Source of the DNA: Galeruca laticollis
Lineage: Eukaryota; Arthropoda; Insecta; Coleoptera; Chrysomelidae
Assembly: GCA_963921935.1 (NCBI GenBank)
Contig: OY998176.1
Coordinates: 177,998,445-178,062,444 of the forward strand
DNA: 64,000 nucleotides
Direction of reading: 5' to 3'
Position 1 is the stretch's first letter. Each line of letters opens with the position of its first letter. A program made the translations under genes and the position numbers. The notes below the pieces were generated by a model. That model was not told the DNA's origin. It worked only from the letters and a program-made list of their open reading frames with translations, and made no database searches. Below are positions 44,804 to 57,820 of this stretch, one piece after another.

Positions 44804-44992
44804 TTAGTGACACAATTTATTCTCATAAAAGTGCATAGGTGTTTTTTGAGGACCCTGTTGAAAGTTGACTGAATCTCTAGTGAGAGAATTCTCGATTCTT
44901 TGATCTCCAAAGTGTTGAATTAAGACGTCTTCTACATCTCCCCATTTTTCGCATCCATAAATATAAATCAATTCTTTGGATCTACTGGTCAA
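44804..44992 (-). pseudogene. gag: Gypsy gag fragment
   Basis: The 62-residue frame has the gag signature WGDVEDVLIQHFGDQR, then SLTRDSVNFQQGPQKTPMHFYE, as in 17.6/297-type capsid regions (HFGDQRNE...LTRDL...Q...E....FY). The flanks are degenerate. It lies where gag is expected relative to the primer site at 45520. Confidence 0.75.
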
Positions 44993-45507
44993 TTTACTTA
45001 CAATACCATGGAAAATAATTTTGTGGTAGATATTAGCTAGGTTATTTTGGTTATAATGATGATTTAATGATGAAGTTGAAATCTTGATAAATTCGAATGT
45101 TTGATTTCGATTTCCATCGAAGGTAGGGAGAATGCATACATTTTAACGTTGAATTGAACCATTCTAGTGTAGTGTTTCTGATGTAATATTGAAGTCCAAA
45201 TCGACAGTACTTATGTTACTAAGATAATTCATCAATTATTAGTCTTCTCTACTTATATTGAAATCTATATATTTGGTAGTGTCTCGTCTATGCTAAAGTC
45301 AGAGTCAGAATATTCCGAGACAGAGGTATCTGACATCAATAAATTGGCTCACAAGTTAGATATGATAGATACTGAGGTGCATTCTTGGAATCCTTCCTAT
45401 GCCACAGGATGAACTATATTGATGGTTTCCTCTGGAGCTTGTTCTTTCGACGATAGTGGATAAACGCTTGTAAACAACGAGAATCACCAAGAACTCCACC
45501 ATTCTAC

Positions 45508-45522
45508 TTACTGCGCCAAATT
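45508..45522 (-). other. Putative primer-binding site of the gypsy relic
   Basis: The minus strand reads TTTGGCGCAGTAAGTA directly after an AATTCAAA that could close a 5' LTR. TGGCGCAGT resembles the primer sites of 17.6/297-type elements. The presumed 5' LTR to the right (about 45530-45800) has no partner to confirm it. Confidence 0.5.
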
Positions 45523-45819
45523 TGAATTACCACTCCAAAACATACTTTTTGAAAACACTTTCATTAACTATGAACTGTTACAATGTAAGCAATACGATAA
45601 AGCAGATAAAAACAATATAACTAAAATCAGAATAACTATAGTAAAAATATATTGATCAATTTATAGAAAAAATATTGATGAGTCGGCATCGAATGTTCCT
45701 TGACCTAGCTGATTCCAGCAAACTTGGCATCTTGGTGTAGTTTCTTCGTATGCAGTAAGTTAACGTAAGAAGTTCGATGTACTTTAACTATACTGTACAA
45801 TAAATAGTGCCAACAATTG

Positions 45820-46695
45820 AGGCTCTGATTCTACAGGACGAGCCGGCCCATTCCGGTATCATAATACAGAATTTATTCGAGTACAGTGGTTTCAAACGTT
45901 GCCTTGCAATAATTCACAAATGTTTACAAGCCTAGACTTCGAGAGAGGTGGAACTGTTGATATTAGGTAATCTGGGCTGTCCCGACATCGACAAGGGCAA
46001 TAGCAACCCAAGGGTTTGCAGAACATGGAAGGCCCCTTGGAATGAGGAGTGTTTATAGACGGAGTAAGAATCTTTGAAGAGGTGCTAAAAACTACCAGTG
46101 TCGAATCAGGAATGGATCACTATCTTCTTTAGTGATGAATCCCGATTTTGCCTAGACATAGATGCTGGTTGAGCTAGGTTGAGAAGTAGATTGGGGAACG
46201 TCGTAACCCTAAATTTTTTGTTGAGCGGCATGTACATCTCACTGTTCGAGTTATGGTATGGAGTGCCATTGTTTATGGCTGAAGGACACAACTAGTATTG
46301 ATCAGGGTCAATATGAACGCACATCGATACATTCAAGAAATATTGGATCCTCTTCTGATTCCTTACATCTGGACACTTCAAAATTCAACTTTTCAGCAAG
46401 ATAACGCTAGATCACCTATAGAAAAACAAATATTGGACTATTTTCACCAGGCTCAATTTTATCTCCTTCATTGGCCCCCACCATCCCCGAATTTGTACTT
46501 ACTCAAATACGTTTGGCCATAATCGGTAGAAGGTTAAGAAATTGGAGCGTCCTCCTCAATTTTGATGGCTCTTCGACTTGTGATAGAGCTGGCATGGAAT
46601 GAGATATCCCAGGAGGATATTGATCACCTGATTATGAGAATGCCTAGACGCATTGGGGAATGTGTAAAAAATCTTGGAGTTTCAACCCATTGCTA
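45820..46695 (+). pseudogene. Tc1-like transposase relic
   Basis: The plus-strand pieces run from an HTH-like segment (TSRGGTVDIR-type, 45930-46010) through WITIFFSDESRFCL (first catalytic Asp, about 46110). MVWSAIVY-like and NAHRYIQEILDPLLIPY follow, then STFQQDNARS (second Asp) and HWPPPSPNLYLL, where SPDL-P-E is usual. The end reads RRLRNWSVLL and related tail segments to 46690. Stops and shifts occur throughout and the third acidic residue is gone. Its order is the same as in the minus-strand relic at 7247. Confidence 0.75.
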
Positions 46696-46699
46696 AAGT

Positions 46700-48255
46700 T
46701 GGTGAGTTGAAATTTTGATTATACTTACCCGATTGTAGTGAAATTTCTATCATTTACATATTACGTACTCCCTGATATGTATGCCAAATATTACCGAAAT
46801 AAAAATTTTTTTGTGAGTTCGGGTTCCTATGTCAATGAGTAAAGTTTATTCATACATTATAATGAAAACTAATAATCTTATTTGAAACTATCACCAAAAC
46901 CAATTTCAGTATTTGATGGAAAGATTAAATATATATATAAATAATAGAAGTACCCTATCATGGGGAAAATAATACAATGTGTAATCAGAGAAAGAAAAAT
47001 AAAACCAAATTCGGATGTTCTGCGATTTATAATGTGAGGGAAAGCAACTAAAGATCGAGAAGGAGAGTTTTTGTAGGTGATTGATTATAAAGAATACAGT
47101 TGTTTTAGTATACAAAAATTAAAATATATAGAATATCAGACCAACCACAACTACATACTCCACCTTATGTAACGAGGCTACCTGTTTTCACCCAACATTT
47201 TTTTTGTATTATTTTACTTAAAGAAAACTATTTTTTAATATCTTTAACCAAAATTTCATAAAACTGAATTAAAATACATGGTATTGCATAATTTTTTCCA
47301 TACATTCACTGTAAACCAACATTTTTTGGCCAGAGTCACAAAAATCTTGAAAATGTTTCATCACGGTTCCATACATTTTGTTTATAACTACGAATAGATT
47401 GGTATATCGATTCCATTCAGACGCTCTACGATAGAGGAAATATGCATCTCAATTACGTACCATATTTCAATTCTTTCATTTCATATTTGTAGACAATATG
47501 TAGAATTAAAGCTGGAGTAGACATTTTTGTAAATAATTACCTTAAAAAAATTTGTGGTAACTATATATGTGCAATGGAAAGACTGAAATTGGTGAGAATC
47601 GAAATAGAAGTGTTTATATACTATTATAAAAAAAATACAGCTTCGTTCCATCGATAATGTAAACCGAGGGTCCCTCCTATGGATTGGAAATCCCAAAAAA
47701 TTTTTATTCCGATTTCGATGAAATTTTGCATAGGGGTCTTTGATACAAAGATTCCAATGAAGTCAGCTGTTCTTCGGAAAAAATACTTCGTTTGGAAAAT
47801 TGAGAAAAATTTTTGAAAATGGGATTTTCCGGAAAACTCTACATCATATTTTGCTCATTTACAAACTTATCCTTAGTTTTTACGTTCTGAACCTACATAT
47901 AAAATTTCATTAAAAACTTCGGTCGCGTTTTTGAGTTTTCGTGTTGATAGTCTGTCCAACCGACCGACAGAATTTTTTTAAATAGGTTTTCTGGACTCAG
48001 AAATATATGAAACTTGTAGATCCACTCGAATCTCGAAACGTCTAAATCGCTTCATTACAATAATTTCCTTACATGTATACATATTACATATACTCTACAT
48101 AAGGTAAAGTAAAAATCAGATGCAGCGATGGTTAAGCCATTCTACAATTTGAAATACTAACAATTTTTGGTTCTGAGTTCAAATATCCATTGAAATCTAG
48201 GTTACATCAAATATAAATTTTCCGGACGTAATTCTCATTGTTTTAACTGTTTCAG
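46700..48255. other. Non-coding interval upstream of a receptor-like exon
   Basis: Mostly AT-rich. The stretch 47650-48000 (ACAAAGATTCC.., TTCATTAAAAACTTCGGTCGCGTTTTTGAG, GTCTGTCCAACCGACCGAC) has the look of a common dispersed repeat found near unrelated genes, but no copy elsewhere in the window was noted. Confidence 0.4.
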
Positions 48256-48414
48256 GTACGCTGCTCCATTGACCACAATTTCTTGTTTGTTCATCCGAGT
48301 ATCAAGGGAATTATCCAAACAGAATCCAGCGGCTGCTATCAAATTCGAAGCGAGAGCAAAAGAAAACAAAACAAGAATTCAAGATAATTTACAGTCTGGA
48401 ACGGCCGAGGTTCA
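48256..48414 (+). CDS. Isolated exon, possible class A GPCR (TM5 and third intracellular loop)
   Basis: An acceptor TTTCAG at 48250-48255 and a donor CA|GTAAGT at 48414-48415 bound a 159 nt interval that is open in one frame (one leading base, two trailing bases, so both introns have the same phase). It encodes YAAPLTTISCLFIRVSREL, then a charged loop KQNPAAAIKFEARAKENKT, then RIQDNLQSGTAEV. A Pro followed by a hydrophobic stretch and a basic end, then a long charged loop, fits TM5 and loop 3 of a peptide GPCR. No partner exon was recognised in the window, so the gene must extend outside it or have long introns. The family assignment is tentative; the exon itself is better supported. Confidence 0.5.
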
Positions 48415-48871
48415 GTAAGTATCATATTTTGATAAAATAATAAACACATAACTGCCAAGGGTTACATGGAAAACATTATATGAATTTTATCTTATTTCCA
48501 TAACTTATATATGTTTATGTGCATGTGTGGGAAATGAATTTTTTTAAGTTACGAAGTGCGTCTAATATAGTGTAGTAATCCATCGCACATATTTTCTCCG
48601 AAACTAATATCGAAATTCAAACGAACTATTACCGTTCATTGAAAGAAAAAACAACTATGGCTATATCCATTCGCCGAACGTGACGTCGATCGACTTTTTT
48701 GCCCATACAGAAATCTCTGTTCGCTCACAATTGCAAGGAGAAAAGCATCATCTGTCCATCGGTTTCGAACAACTTGAGTCTCGTCTGGACAGAGCAATAC
48801 CCCTCTCGTTTGTAGTCTCTAATCCGAACTACAGATAACAGCAGTCAACGCTGCTATTTGGTTCGTGTAAG

Positions 48872-48877
<6 letters not shown>

Positions 48878-48928
<51 letters not shown>

Positions 48929-48932
48929 CTAG

Positions 48933-48983
<51 letters not shown>

Positions 48984-48986
48984 CTA

Positions 48987-49026
<40 letters not shown>
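48878..49026. repeat. Compound TA microsatellite with ACTAGT islands
   Basis: Three TA runs (48878-48926, 48937-48980, 48991-49026) are separated by TTACTAGTTA and TTTACTAGTTTTA. The repeated island suggests the array grew by block duplication. Confidence 0.9.
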
Positions 49027-49031
<5 letters not shown>

Positions 49032-49098
49032 AGAAACGAAGAGATTAGTGGCTATTGCACGCAAATAGAAGAAGGGGCTACTGAAAAGAGTGGTAACT

Positions 49099-49566
49099 GC
49101 AGACATGCATGTTTCTGGCTCATTAGCCGTCCTCGGTACGGTACAACCAAGAAAAGATGTGGAGCATGGGAGCAAAGATGTTGAATGAAACATGAGAAAA
49201 TATGACAGAATTCAGCAGGATAGTTAAACACAACATTTGTGTCAGTAATATTAGAAGATCTCGAACATTCGAGACAACAACCAACATAGACACGGAGGCG
49301 CATATAACACTCCCGTCTGAAATCATTAATCTGGGTCGGAAGTTTTAGACGGGAGTGTTATATGCGCCTCCGTGTCTATGTTGGTTGTTGTATCGAATGT
49401 TCGAGATCTTCTAATATTACTGACACAAATGTTGTGTTTGACTATCCTGCTGAATTCTGTTATATTTTCTCATGTTTCATTTAACATCTTTGCTCCCATG
49501 TTTCACATCTTTTCCTGTATGTATCGTACCGAGGACGGCTAATGAGCCAGAAACATGCATGTCTGC
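49099..49566. mobile_element. Near-perfect palindrome, 220 bp arms, TA-flanked foldback element
   Basis: Arms 49099-49318 and 49347-49566 have identical length and only scattered mismatches, with a 28 nt loop. TA arrays lie close on the left and directly on the right. The arms carry no recognised protein. This could be a foldback-type MITE inserted at TA, or a recent inverted duplication. The high arm identity implies youth or gene conversion. Confidence 0.88.
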
Positions 49567-49624
49567 GGTATATATATATATACATATAATAAAATTTTTT
49601 TTTTATATAACGACTGAAAAATGC

Positions 49625-51827
<2,203 letters not shown>

Positions 51828-51941
51828 AAGCAATTTAATAAGGATTAATAGTATAACTGAAATAAGTCATATTGATTTTTCCAATCTTGTACTTTATTAG
51901 CCATCATTTTAACGAATATTTATAAATTGTAGAAAAAAAAC

Positions 51942-52175
51942 ATGTCTAAATTTATTATAGATGCTGATAGTAAAAACGGTGAACAAAATCCTCATTATAA
52001 TACTGAAGAAAATCTGACCAAAGATATTGAAACAGACGATATACTCTTTGAACCATCAGAATCGAAAATATTGAAATCTGATTCAGATACAATAGAGATT
52101 AAAATTATTAATGCAGTACATGATGTAATTTCAAAAGCATCCGTTGAAATAAGAATGGAATTCAAAATAATTTAA
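51942..52175 (+). CDS. Open frame of 77 residues, unknown
   Basis: An AG acceptor-like ATTGTAG sits just before the ATG (MSKFIIDADSKNGEQN). The frame is acidic, Ser/Asp/Glu/Lys-rich, ends KASVEIRMEFKII, and is followed by TAA. It may be a first exon or a relic in the TA-bounded region. No family was recognised. Confidence 0.25.
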   Translation: MSKFIIDADSKNGEQNPHYNTEENLTKDIETDDILFEPSESKILKSDSDTIEIKIINAVHDVISKASVEIRMEFKII

Positions 52176-52499
52176 AAGAAACGCGTCAAATTTTCATATA
52201 GTTAGTAATTAGGTTATTTTATGCAAGGGATTTCAGGAATTTTAATAAATAGTAAATAAGTTATGTTAATATTAATATGTATAAAAATCTTTATCTCTAT
52301 ATGCTAATTTCTAATACAAAAATGTCATTTTCATGTTTCATATACGGCTTAAAATTTCATGGTAATATAAACAGTGAATCGTCGTTAATCACACAATATC
52401 TATACAATTCATACGATATAGAGAAGTTTCGATAGCAACCCGCAACGTGATAGATTATGATGGAAATCAAAAAAGTCAGTTGGTTTTTAAAATGTCAAA

Positions 52500-53116
52500 G
52501 TGAAAAGTCGTATTTTAATTGATCTCGTCAAGAAGAACGTGCTAGTTTACGCAAACTTTTCGGATTATTGTGGAGAAGCGACCTCGTTCGAATTACAAGG
52601 AAGCATACAGTATATATCATCTGACAGAAACAGTAATAGTTTATGTAATTGGGTAATACCTTCACCAGAAAATACAATAACTACATTAAGAATATTAAAA
52701 TTGAACTTCTCGAGAAATTCCACGTGCTTGTCAATTAGAAACTTCGACAATATTCAATTGAACGTGTGCAGTAACGACATACTACCCAAACCTGTTGTAC
52801 TATCTTCATGAAACAAACTCTCCGTAACTTTAAAATATAATAACCCAGTGTTTTTATGTGTTTGGATTGATCTGGTTGTTACAATTCCACAAACATTTGT
52901 AGAACAGCAGATTTCGTTTTTACAGACCATTCTGATTTCACGGAGTGTGCTATTTGTAATTCATCAACTACCCCTTGCAGTAATATTTCTATAGATAGAT
53001 GTTTTGACCCGTATAAAGACAGATGTGACGGAATCATTAATTGTCCAAAAGGCGAAGACGAAATAAACTGTTCAGAACTTTGTCCTCAGCTTATCAAATG
53101 TCCAAATGAAGATTAG
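52500..53116 (+). pseudogene. CUB plus LDL-receptor class A domain relic
   Basis: The first open frame (52500-52811) reads FSDYCGEATSFELQGSIQYI then NSLCNWVIPSP, LRILKLNFSRNSTCLSI and a Cys near the end. This matches a CUB domain, a secreted or extracellular beta-sandwich with four Cys. A stop follows (SS-stop), although NKLSVTLKYNNPVF continues the CUB fold in frame. In another frame from about 52900 comes an LDLa repeat: DRCFDPYKDRCDGIINC then PKGEDEINC, whose acidic residues bind calcium, ending at CPNED-stop (53116). CUB then LDLa is the order in Neto-type membrane proteins, among others. An AG at 52946-52947 might be an acceptor. The stop and frame change suggest a pseudogene, though a multi-exon gene with unseen introns is possible. 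Confidence 0.6.
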
Positions 53117-53453
53117 TTTGAAGTGGATACAAACTTATTAAATAAAAGGTACCATTTTAAAATATTATATTAGAGATCTCTAAATTAAAAAAAAAGGCCT
53201 TTATTTAAAAAACATTTTAATTGTTCAATAGTAATAGTAGTTTTATTTTTTTTGTAGTATATCTGTACACATTTTCTGTTTGTAAATTTCTATGTTTTAA
53301 AAAAATTCCTGAAATCATAATTTTGTTCATTTTAATTTCACAAACCAATAATTAGAGTAAATTTGAATGGCGCACTTGAACCCTACCCTTTGATAGAGTT
53401 GGTATACATGTTTAATTATTTTTCAAATAATAAATAATTATTGAAACCTATAC

Positions 53454-53484
53454 AATATATATATATATATATATATACATATAT
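53454..53484. repeat. TA microsatellite
   Basis: TA run with one CA interruption, at the 3' side of PLE copy 3. Confidence 0.85.
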
Positions 53485-53559
53485 ATAACAAAATATGATC
53501 ATCCAGAACTGGGTGTAGCAGTCAACAGTGGAGCTGGTGAGAAATCAAACAATTTTATT

Positions 53560-54765
53560 ATTCATCAGGCTTTCAACCCTTGTTTGGGGTCTTCCTCAGG
53601 ATGACTACAAATATTATATATTTAAAAACAATACGTTACAAAACATAGTCGTACTTACTAAAATGGATTGTCAGATCGACTATACCATAAAAGTTGGAAA
53701 CAATAAAAACTCCATAAACAATATATACATTTAAAAAACATTTACAAGTAACATAAAAACCGTTACAAATAATAACATTGTACTGATTTAGAAATTATTA
53801 TCGGATTAAACACCTAATGATTTTTACATTTTAAGATGTTAGAAATTAACTGATAAAACTCCAAAGGAAAACAAATGATAACAAATGGTATAAGTGACAA
53901 TTAGCATGGAACAACACGGTGAGCACGGAACAACACAAAATGGCCTTTAACTAAAATGCACACAAGCGAAAACTACATTAACGAAGATGTTATGCATTGT
54001 TAGTGTGCTGTGTTAGGGGAAATATTTTAGGAATTTTGTTCTTATTATTCTCATACTCCAAAATATGATTATAGATGAGACTCAGATTTTGAGTATCTGA
54101 TCTAGTGTTGAGGGGCCTTTCAATTTTATTAATAAACACCATCTTCAAGAAAACCCTTTTATAGTAGTTATTTTCTCCAATTAAAACTTCAACAGCTTCG
54201 AAATCCATATCATGTTGTGATTCAATAACATGGGTCGACAGAGCGCAAGACGGCTTTCCCAACGTGCAATCGCTTTTGTGAGATGTTATTCTACCCTGCA
54301 AAAGCCTCTAGGTTTGTCCAATGTATGCTTTATGACAATCCTTGCAATTGATCTTATACACATCATTGGAACTTTCTAACGGTTTGACTTTAGTTTTGGT
54401 GCGGGTAAACAGGGAACCTACAGTTTTCACATTCCTCGTTGAAATATTAACATGCGGAATGTGTTTCAAAACAGAAATAAGTTTGGTAGTCAGATCATTG
54501 ATATAAGGTAAGGAAACAAATTTCTTATCTGTTTCACGTATATCATCAACATTAGAACTCTTAACTATAGATAACCGACGTTGGATTGGAAAAAAAGAAC
54601 TGAAAATAAGGTTGTTGAGAAGTTTAGAAGGATAAGAATTATCAATAAATATATTGTAAAGCATTTTCAAATCACGCGGCTTTTCATAGTATGAATTAAA
54701 TTTACTTTCATTTGCATGGTGTGATTGGAATGGTAATTAAGAAATCTATTACTTGCCATGTGTGT
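53560..54765 (-). pseudogene. Penelope-like element (copy 3): RT thumb and GIY-YIG endonuclease, 5'-truncated
   Basis: On the minus strand it starts abruptly near 54765 with ASNRFLNYHSNHTMQMKVNL, then LKMLYNIFIDNSYPSKLLNNLI (RT thumb region). The nuclease part VYKINCKDCHKAYIGQT follows, then a TAG, then LQGRITSHKSDCTLG and SALSTHVIESQHDMDFEAVE, ending at 53990. Both GIY-YIG signature tyrosines appear (VYK...AYIG). A one-base shift (near 54665) and one stop separate the pieces. About 390 bp after the end, at 53570-53605, the minus strand has CTGAGGA, one base, a GACCC/GGGUU stem, then GAAA. That is the PLE terminus motif. 5' truncation is typical of target-primed insertion. Confidence 0.85.
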
Positions 54766-54905
54766 ATTGAACATTAAATATTGAAGCTCTGCTGACGGAG
54801 TGTGTTTCTTGCATTCATCCATTTTATACCGAGAATTTTCTATGAATGTCAAGTTGTTTTGTATTGTATATAACGTATAACAAGTTGCATACTTGCATGT
54901 ATTCA
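54766..54905. repeat. Dispersed 140 bp repeat (copy 1 of 2)
   Basis: It matches 60578-60722 closely (CATTAAATATTGAAGCTCT, GACGGAGTGTGTTTCT, CATTCATCCATTTTATACCGAG, AAGTTGCATACTTGCATGTATT). It lies between the truncation point of PLE copy 3 and the gypsy integrase. Its minus-strand frame (YKMDECKKHTPSAELQYLM) is open in both copies, so it may be coding in origin, but no family was recognised. Confidence 0.75.
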
Positions 54906-55932
54906 TCATTACGGAAAATTTAACTAGGGAAATATTGAAAAGTTTGCATGATCAAAATGGGCATATAGGATCTAGAAAACTATGGTTGTTATTTAGGAAA
55001 ATTATATTTGTGAAGGAGACCGAAGACTTTCCAAACAAATTACTCGAACATGTCATATATGTCAACTGGGAAAAAGTAGAAATAAAAGAAATGAAAACAT
55101 CACAAAAACAATTTCAACAACTCGATGCGGTGAAATAGTTGCAATGGATTTTCTTAGTAACCTAATACAAAGTAAGCAGGGGAACTCTCATATTTTACTA
55201 ATAGTAGATTTATTTTCAAAATTCATAAAATTATATCCTACTAAAACGCCTAAGTGCAAAATTGTAATGGAAAAATTGTCTGATTACATGAAGGAGGTTA
55301 TAAAACCAGAAAAATGCATAGTAGATAATGCAACTTATTTTGTAAATAGTAGATTTAAGAAATTTTGCAATGAAAATCAAATACATGTAAAAACAACTAG
55401 TATCAGATATCCACCTGCAAACCCCTCAGAAAGATACATCAGAGAAGTAATAAAATTCCTAAGAATAGCTTTGAAAGACCAGAGTCATGAAAATTGGGAG
55501 AATCATATTGAGGAAATTCAAAATTACATAAACAATATACCTAACACTGTCACCATGGAAAGTCCAATATATTTAATGAAAAAATTGACACCTGAGAGAA
55601 AATGATAGACAGAAGCCAATAAAAATTTTGAAGAGGTTTTGGAAAAAGTCAACAAAAATTTACAGAATAATGCCAATAAATATTTAAGTAGAATGAACAA
55701 GAGGAAGAAAGTAAAGACGACGTTTCCAAAAGGAGATTTAGTAGTAGTACATGCTCTAAGAGTATCAGACAGGAACAGGAGAAAATGTGCTAAGCTAAAA
55801 CTACCTTTCGAAGGGCCATACATTGTAGAAAATGAAGATGGAGTAAAGAGTTATGTGTTAAAATACACAGACGGAGAAAGGATTAGAGGTATATTTAGTA
55901 TACATGATTTACACAAATATCACCATTCATAG
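54905..55932 (+). pseudogene. pol: Ty3/gypsy integrase, nearly complete, broken by a frameshift and a double stop
   Basis: An HHCC finger appears as LHDQNGHIGSRKLW and, after a one-base shift near 55040, TCHICQLGKSRN. The core domain then reads AMDFLSNL (Asp), IVDNATYFVNSRFKKF (Asp) and PPANPSERYIREVI (Glu), so all three catalytic acids are present. Two consecutive stops (TGA TAG at 55603-55608) separate the core from a C-terminal part, FPKGDLVVVHALRVSDRN, then KLPFEGPYIVEN and SIHDLHKYH, which is the DNA-binding tail. The frame ends at 55932. RT and RNase H are missing upstream. It may be the distal pol of the LTR family whose terminal region follows at 55990-56720. Confidence 0.85.
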
Positions 55933-55989
55933 AAAAAAATGAAATGAAAGTCTCCATAAAGGAAATCTCCATGAACAATCATATTGTAC

Positions 55990-56719
55990 ATAAATTGATA
56001 CCAAAATAAACTAAGAATTTTTTTATTATATCATTGTAAATAAGTTGAAATTAATTTAAGAGGACATTGAAACATAAGATTTCGGAATCACGATGAAGGC
56101 TCATCTTACAAAAGCGACCTGAAATAAAAAGAAGTTTTATTATCAGTCAAATCGAAAGGCAATTTTTGAATATAGTATTTGAAGTAAAATTTGCGTACAT
56201 AAATTTTTGTTTCTTATATTAAAAAATTTGATAAACGCAAAATTTAGGGGATTTTGATATGGAAAAATAATGCTACACATTGTATATATCTAACACGAGT
56301 CAATTACAACTTAAGATATTAACGAGTATAACATTATTGAAAGGAAAACTATTCGAGAGTCAAAATTAAACTAAATCAAACTAAAGAAATTCATTTAAAC
56401 TTTATAATGTACCCTGCACATATATACATGACACCGATATAATAAGAATTCAAACTATTTAAGAGAAAAAAACATCACCTGTTATGAAATGAATGAGTCC
56501 ACTCTTCAAATGAAATCGTCAAATGTTTATGCATTATCTTAAATTCCTATTAGATATCATTAAACTATTTAGAAGCCCTAGAAATGTTTCTTGTATTATA
56601 TCCAAAGGTGAAATTCTAAATAAAACCATTAGGGTTATAAAATTTTTGACATATGTTGAAGTATGTGTAGAGCAAGGTCGATGACAGCTGAAAAATTTAA
56701 AGAATTGATAAAATGCAAA

Positions 56720-56720
<1 letters not shown>
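55990..56720 (+). repeat. LTR-like terminal region after the integrase
   Basis: Collinear with the 5' part of the unit at 49724-51826 and cut off by a TA array (56722-56775). Its position just downstream of an integrase end is where a 3' LTR should start. That supports treating both as one LTR family. Confidence 0.45.

Positions 56721-56721
<1 letters not shown>

Positions 56722-56775
<54 letters not shown>
56722..56775. repeat. TA microsatellite
   Basis: Uninterrupted TA run. On its right begins (in minus orientation) the ACAATAATA end of an LTR. Confidence 0.9.
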
Positions 56776-56783
<8 letters not shown>

Positions 56784-56822
56784 ATTTATGATATATAATT
56801 AATTTTATATTTATATTTATTA
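56776..56822 (-). repeat. Terminal 47 bp of a gypsy LTR (3' LTR remnant)
   Basis: Identical or nearly so to 57822-57868, the end of the complete LTR before its primer site (phrases ATAATTAATTTTATATTTATATTTA and TTGTTGATTTATGATATAT on the plus strand). Its outer side is the TA array. A deletion from inside gag to near the end of the 3' LTR explains the structure. Confidence 0.7.
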
Positions 56823-56835
56823 CCGTATTTCTTAA

Positions 56836-57756
56836 CTTCCTATTCATTTCTTCTATGTCTTGACTTACTTGTCTATTTATATCTTCACTAACTGCTAAAC
56901 TCATCCCCGTTCTCTCTTCTATCCTGCCATCTAAATCCTTAAATTTCTTATTTACGTTTTCTTTTATCTGTTCCACTTCCTTTGTTATATTATTCGCTTG
57001 TTTAGAGACCTCCATTTTAATATTCTCCGGTAAACTTTCTTCTATATCTCTTTTGAATTCTAGTACTTCTTCTACTATCATCTTTTCTATATTCTCTCTA
57101 ATTTTCATACCATTTTCTTGTATTTCTTGTCTCAAATTTTTATTTTTATTCTCCATGTCTTCTTTTACCTTGTTAATGTTTTTCTTAAACTCTTCTTGGT
57201 CCTCCTTGAGTTCCTTAATTTCCTTCAAACTTTATATTTTGACTTCTTCTATTTTCTTTTCTAATCTATTCATGTTTCCATTTAGATCTCTCCTCATTGT
57301 GTCCATTTTTTTATTCAAATTACTTTCTATTCTGTCCATATTTCCCCTCATTGTATTTATATTTCCATTCAAGTCATCCTTCATACCATTCATGAGTTCT
57401 TTCATCTCGTTCTTGTCAGCCTTCCTATTCTCCTCCATATTGTTCATATCTGCCCTCATGGTTTGATTCTGTTCGACAAATTTCTGGTCCATTTTTTCCA
57501 ACAATTGTTGCATCCATAGTTCACTGATATTCATTCCACCTTGTTTTTCCCTTCTCTCTTCTCTCCTATCCTTTCCTTCTTCTTCGTCTCCTGTTGCACT
57601 TTCTTCAGATGCAAGTCCTTCAGCTTGCTGACCCTGGATCAAATATTGAACCTGGAAATCTCCCATACCATGGCTCCTTTCTTCTCTATCCTCTTCTGAT
57701 CCACTATCATTTCCGACCTGCTTCTCATCTCTCAACATAATTTTCCTGCTTTCCAT
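56836..57756 (-). pseudogene. gag: Gypsy gag-like coiled-coil protein, truncated
   Basis: The ATG at 57756 lies about 45 bp after a tRNA-Lys-type primer site. The frame reads a Glu-rich head (SGSEEDREERSHG) then a long heptad-rich coil: MQQLLEKMDQKFVEQN, repeated DLNGNMN/MDRIESN segments, and RLEKKIEEVKI. One stop near 57232 divides it; the coil continues in the next frame (KELKEDQEEFKKNINK to DIEEMNRKLRN). It then passes into LTR end sequence at about 56836. Such Met/Lys/Glu-rich coils head the gag of many insect gypsy elements, where they assist particle assembly. Capsid and nucleocapsid are deleted. Confidence 0.75.
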
Positions 57757-57798
57757 GATTTATTTGTTTAATTTAATAATGTGTTAATATTGAATCAG

Positions 57799-57820
57799 GC
57801 CCCACGTTTAGGGCGTCAAT
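57799..57820 (-). other. Primer-binding site, tRNA-Lys type
   Basis: The minus strand reads TTGACGCCCTAAACGTGGGG, close to the tRNA-Lys primer site TGGCGCCCAACGTGGGGC, immediately after the LTR end ACAATAATA. It fixes the element's direction (leftward). Confidence 0.8.

Larger units (their letters stand above)
41539..45520 (-). mobile_element. Decayed Ty3/gypsy (17.6/errantivirus-like) retrotransposon
   Basis: Read on the minus strand, the order is primer-binding site (about 45512-45520), gag fragment (44992-44804), RT entry region (43705-43191) and RNase H end (42473-42264). Trailing frames at 42001-41810 and 41760-41539 have no clear family. The block between about 43190 and 42480 should hold the RT core but only scattered phrases remain. 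No integrase was recognised and no matching LTR pair was found, so the 3' half is lost or too diverged. Confidence 0.75.

Noticed and set aside
57053..57466. 137-residue plus-strand Ser/Phe/Leu-rich frame
   Set aside because: Antisense to the gag coiled coil.
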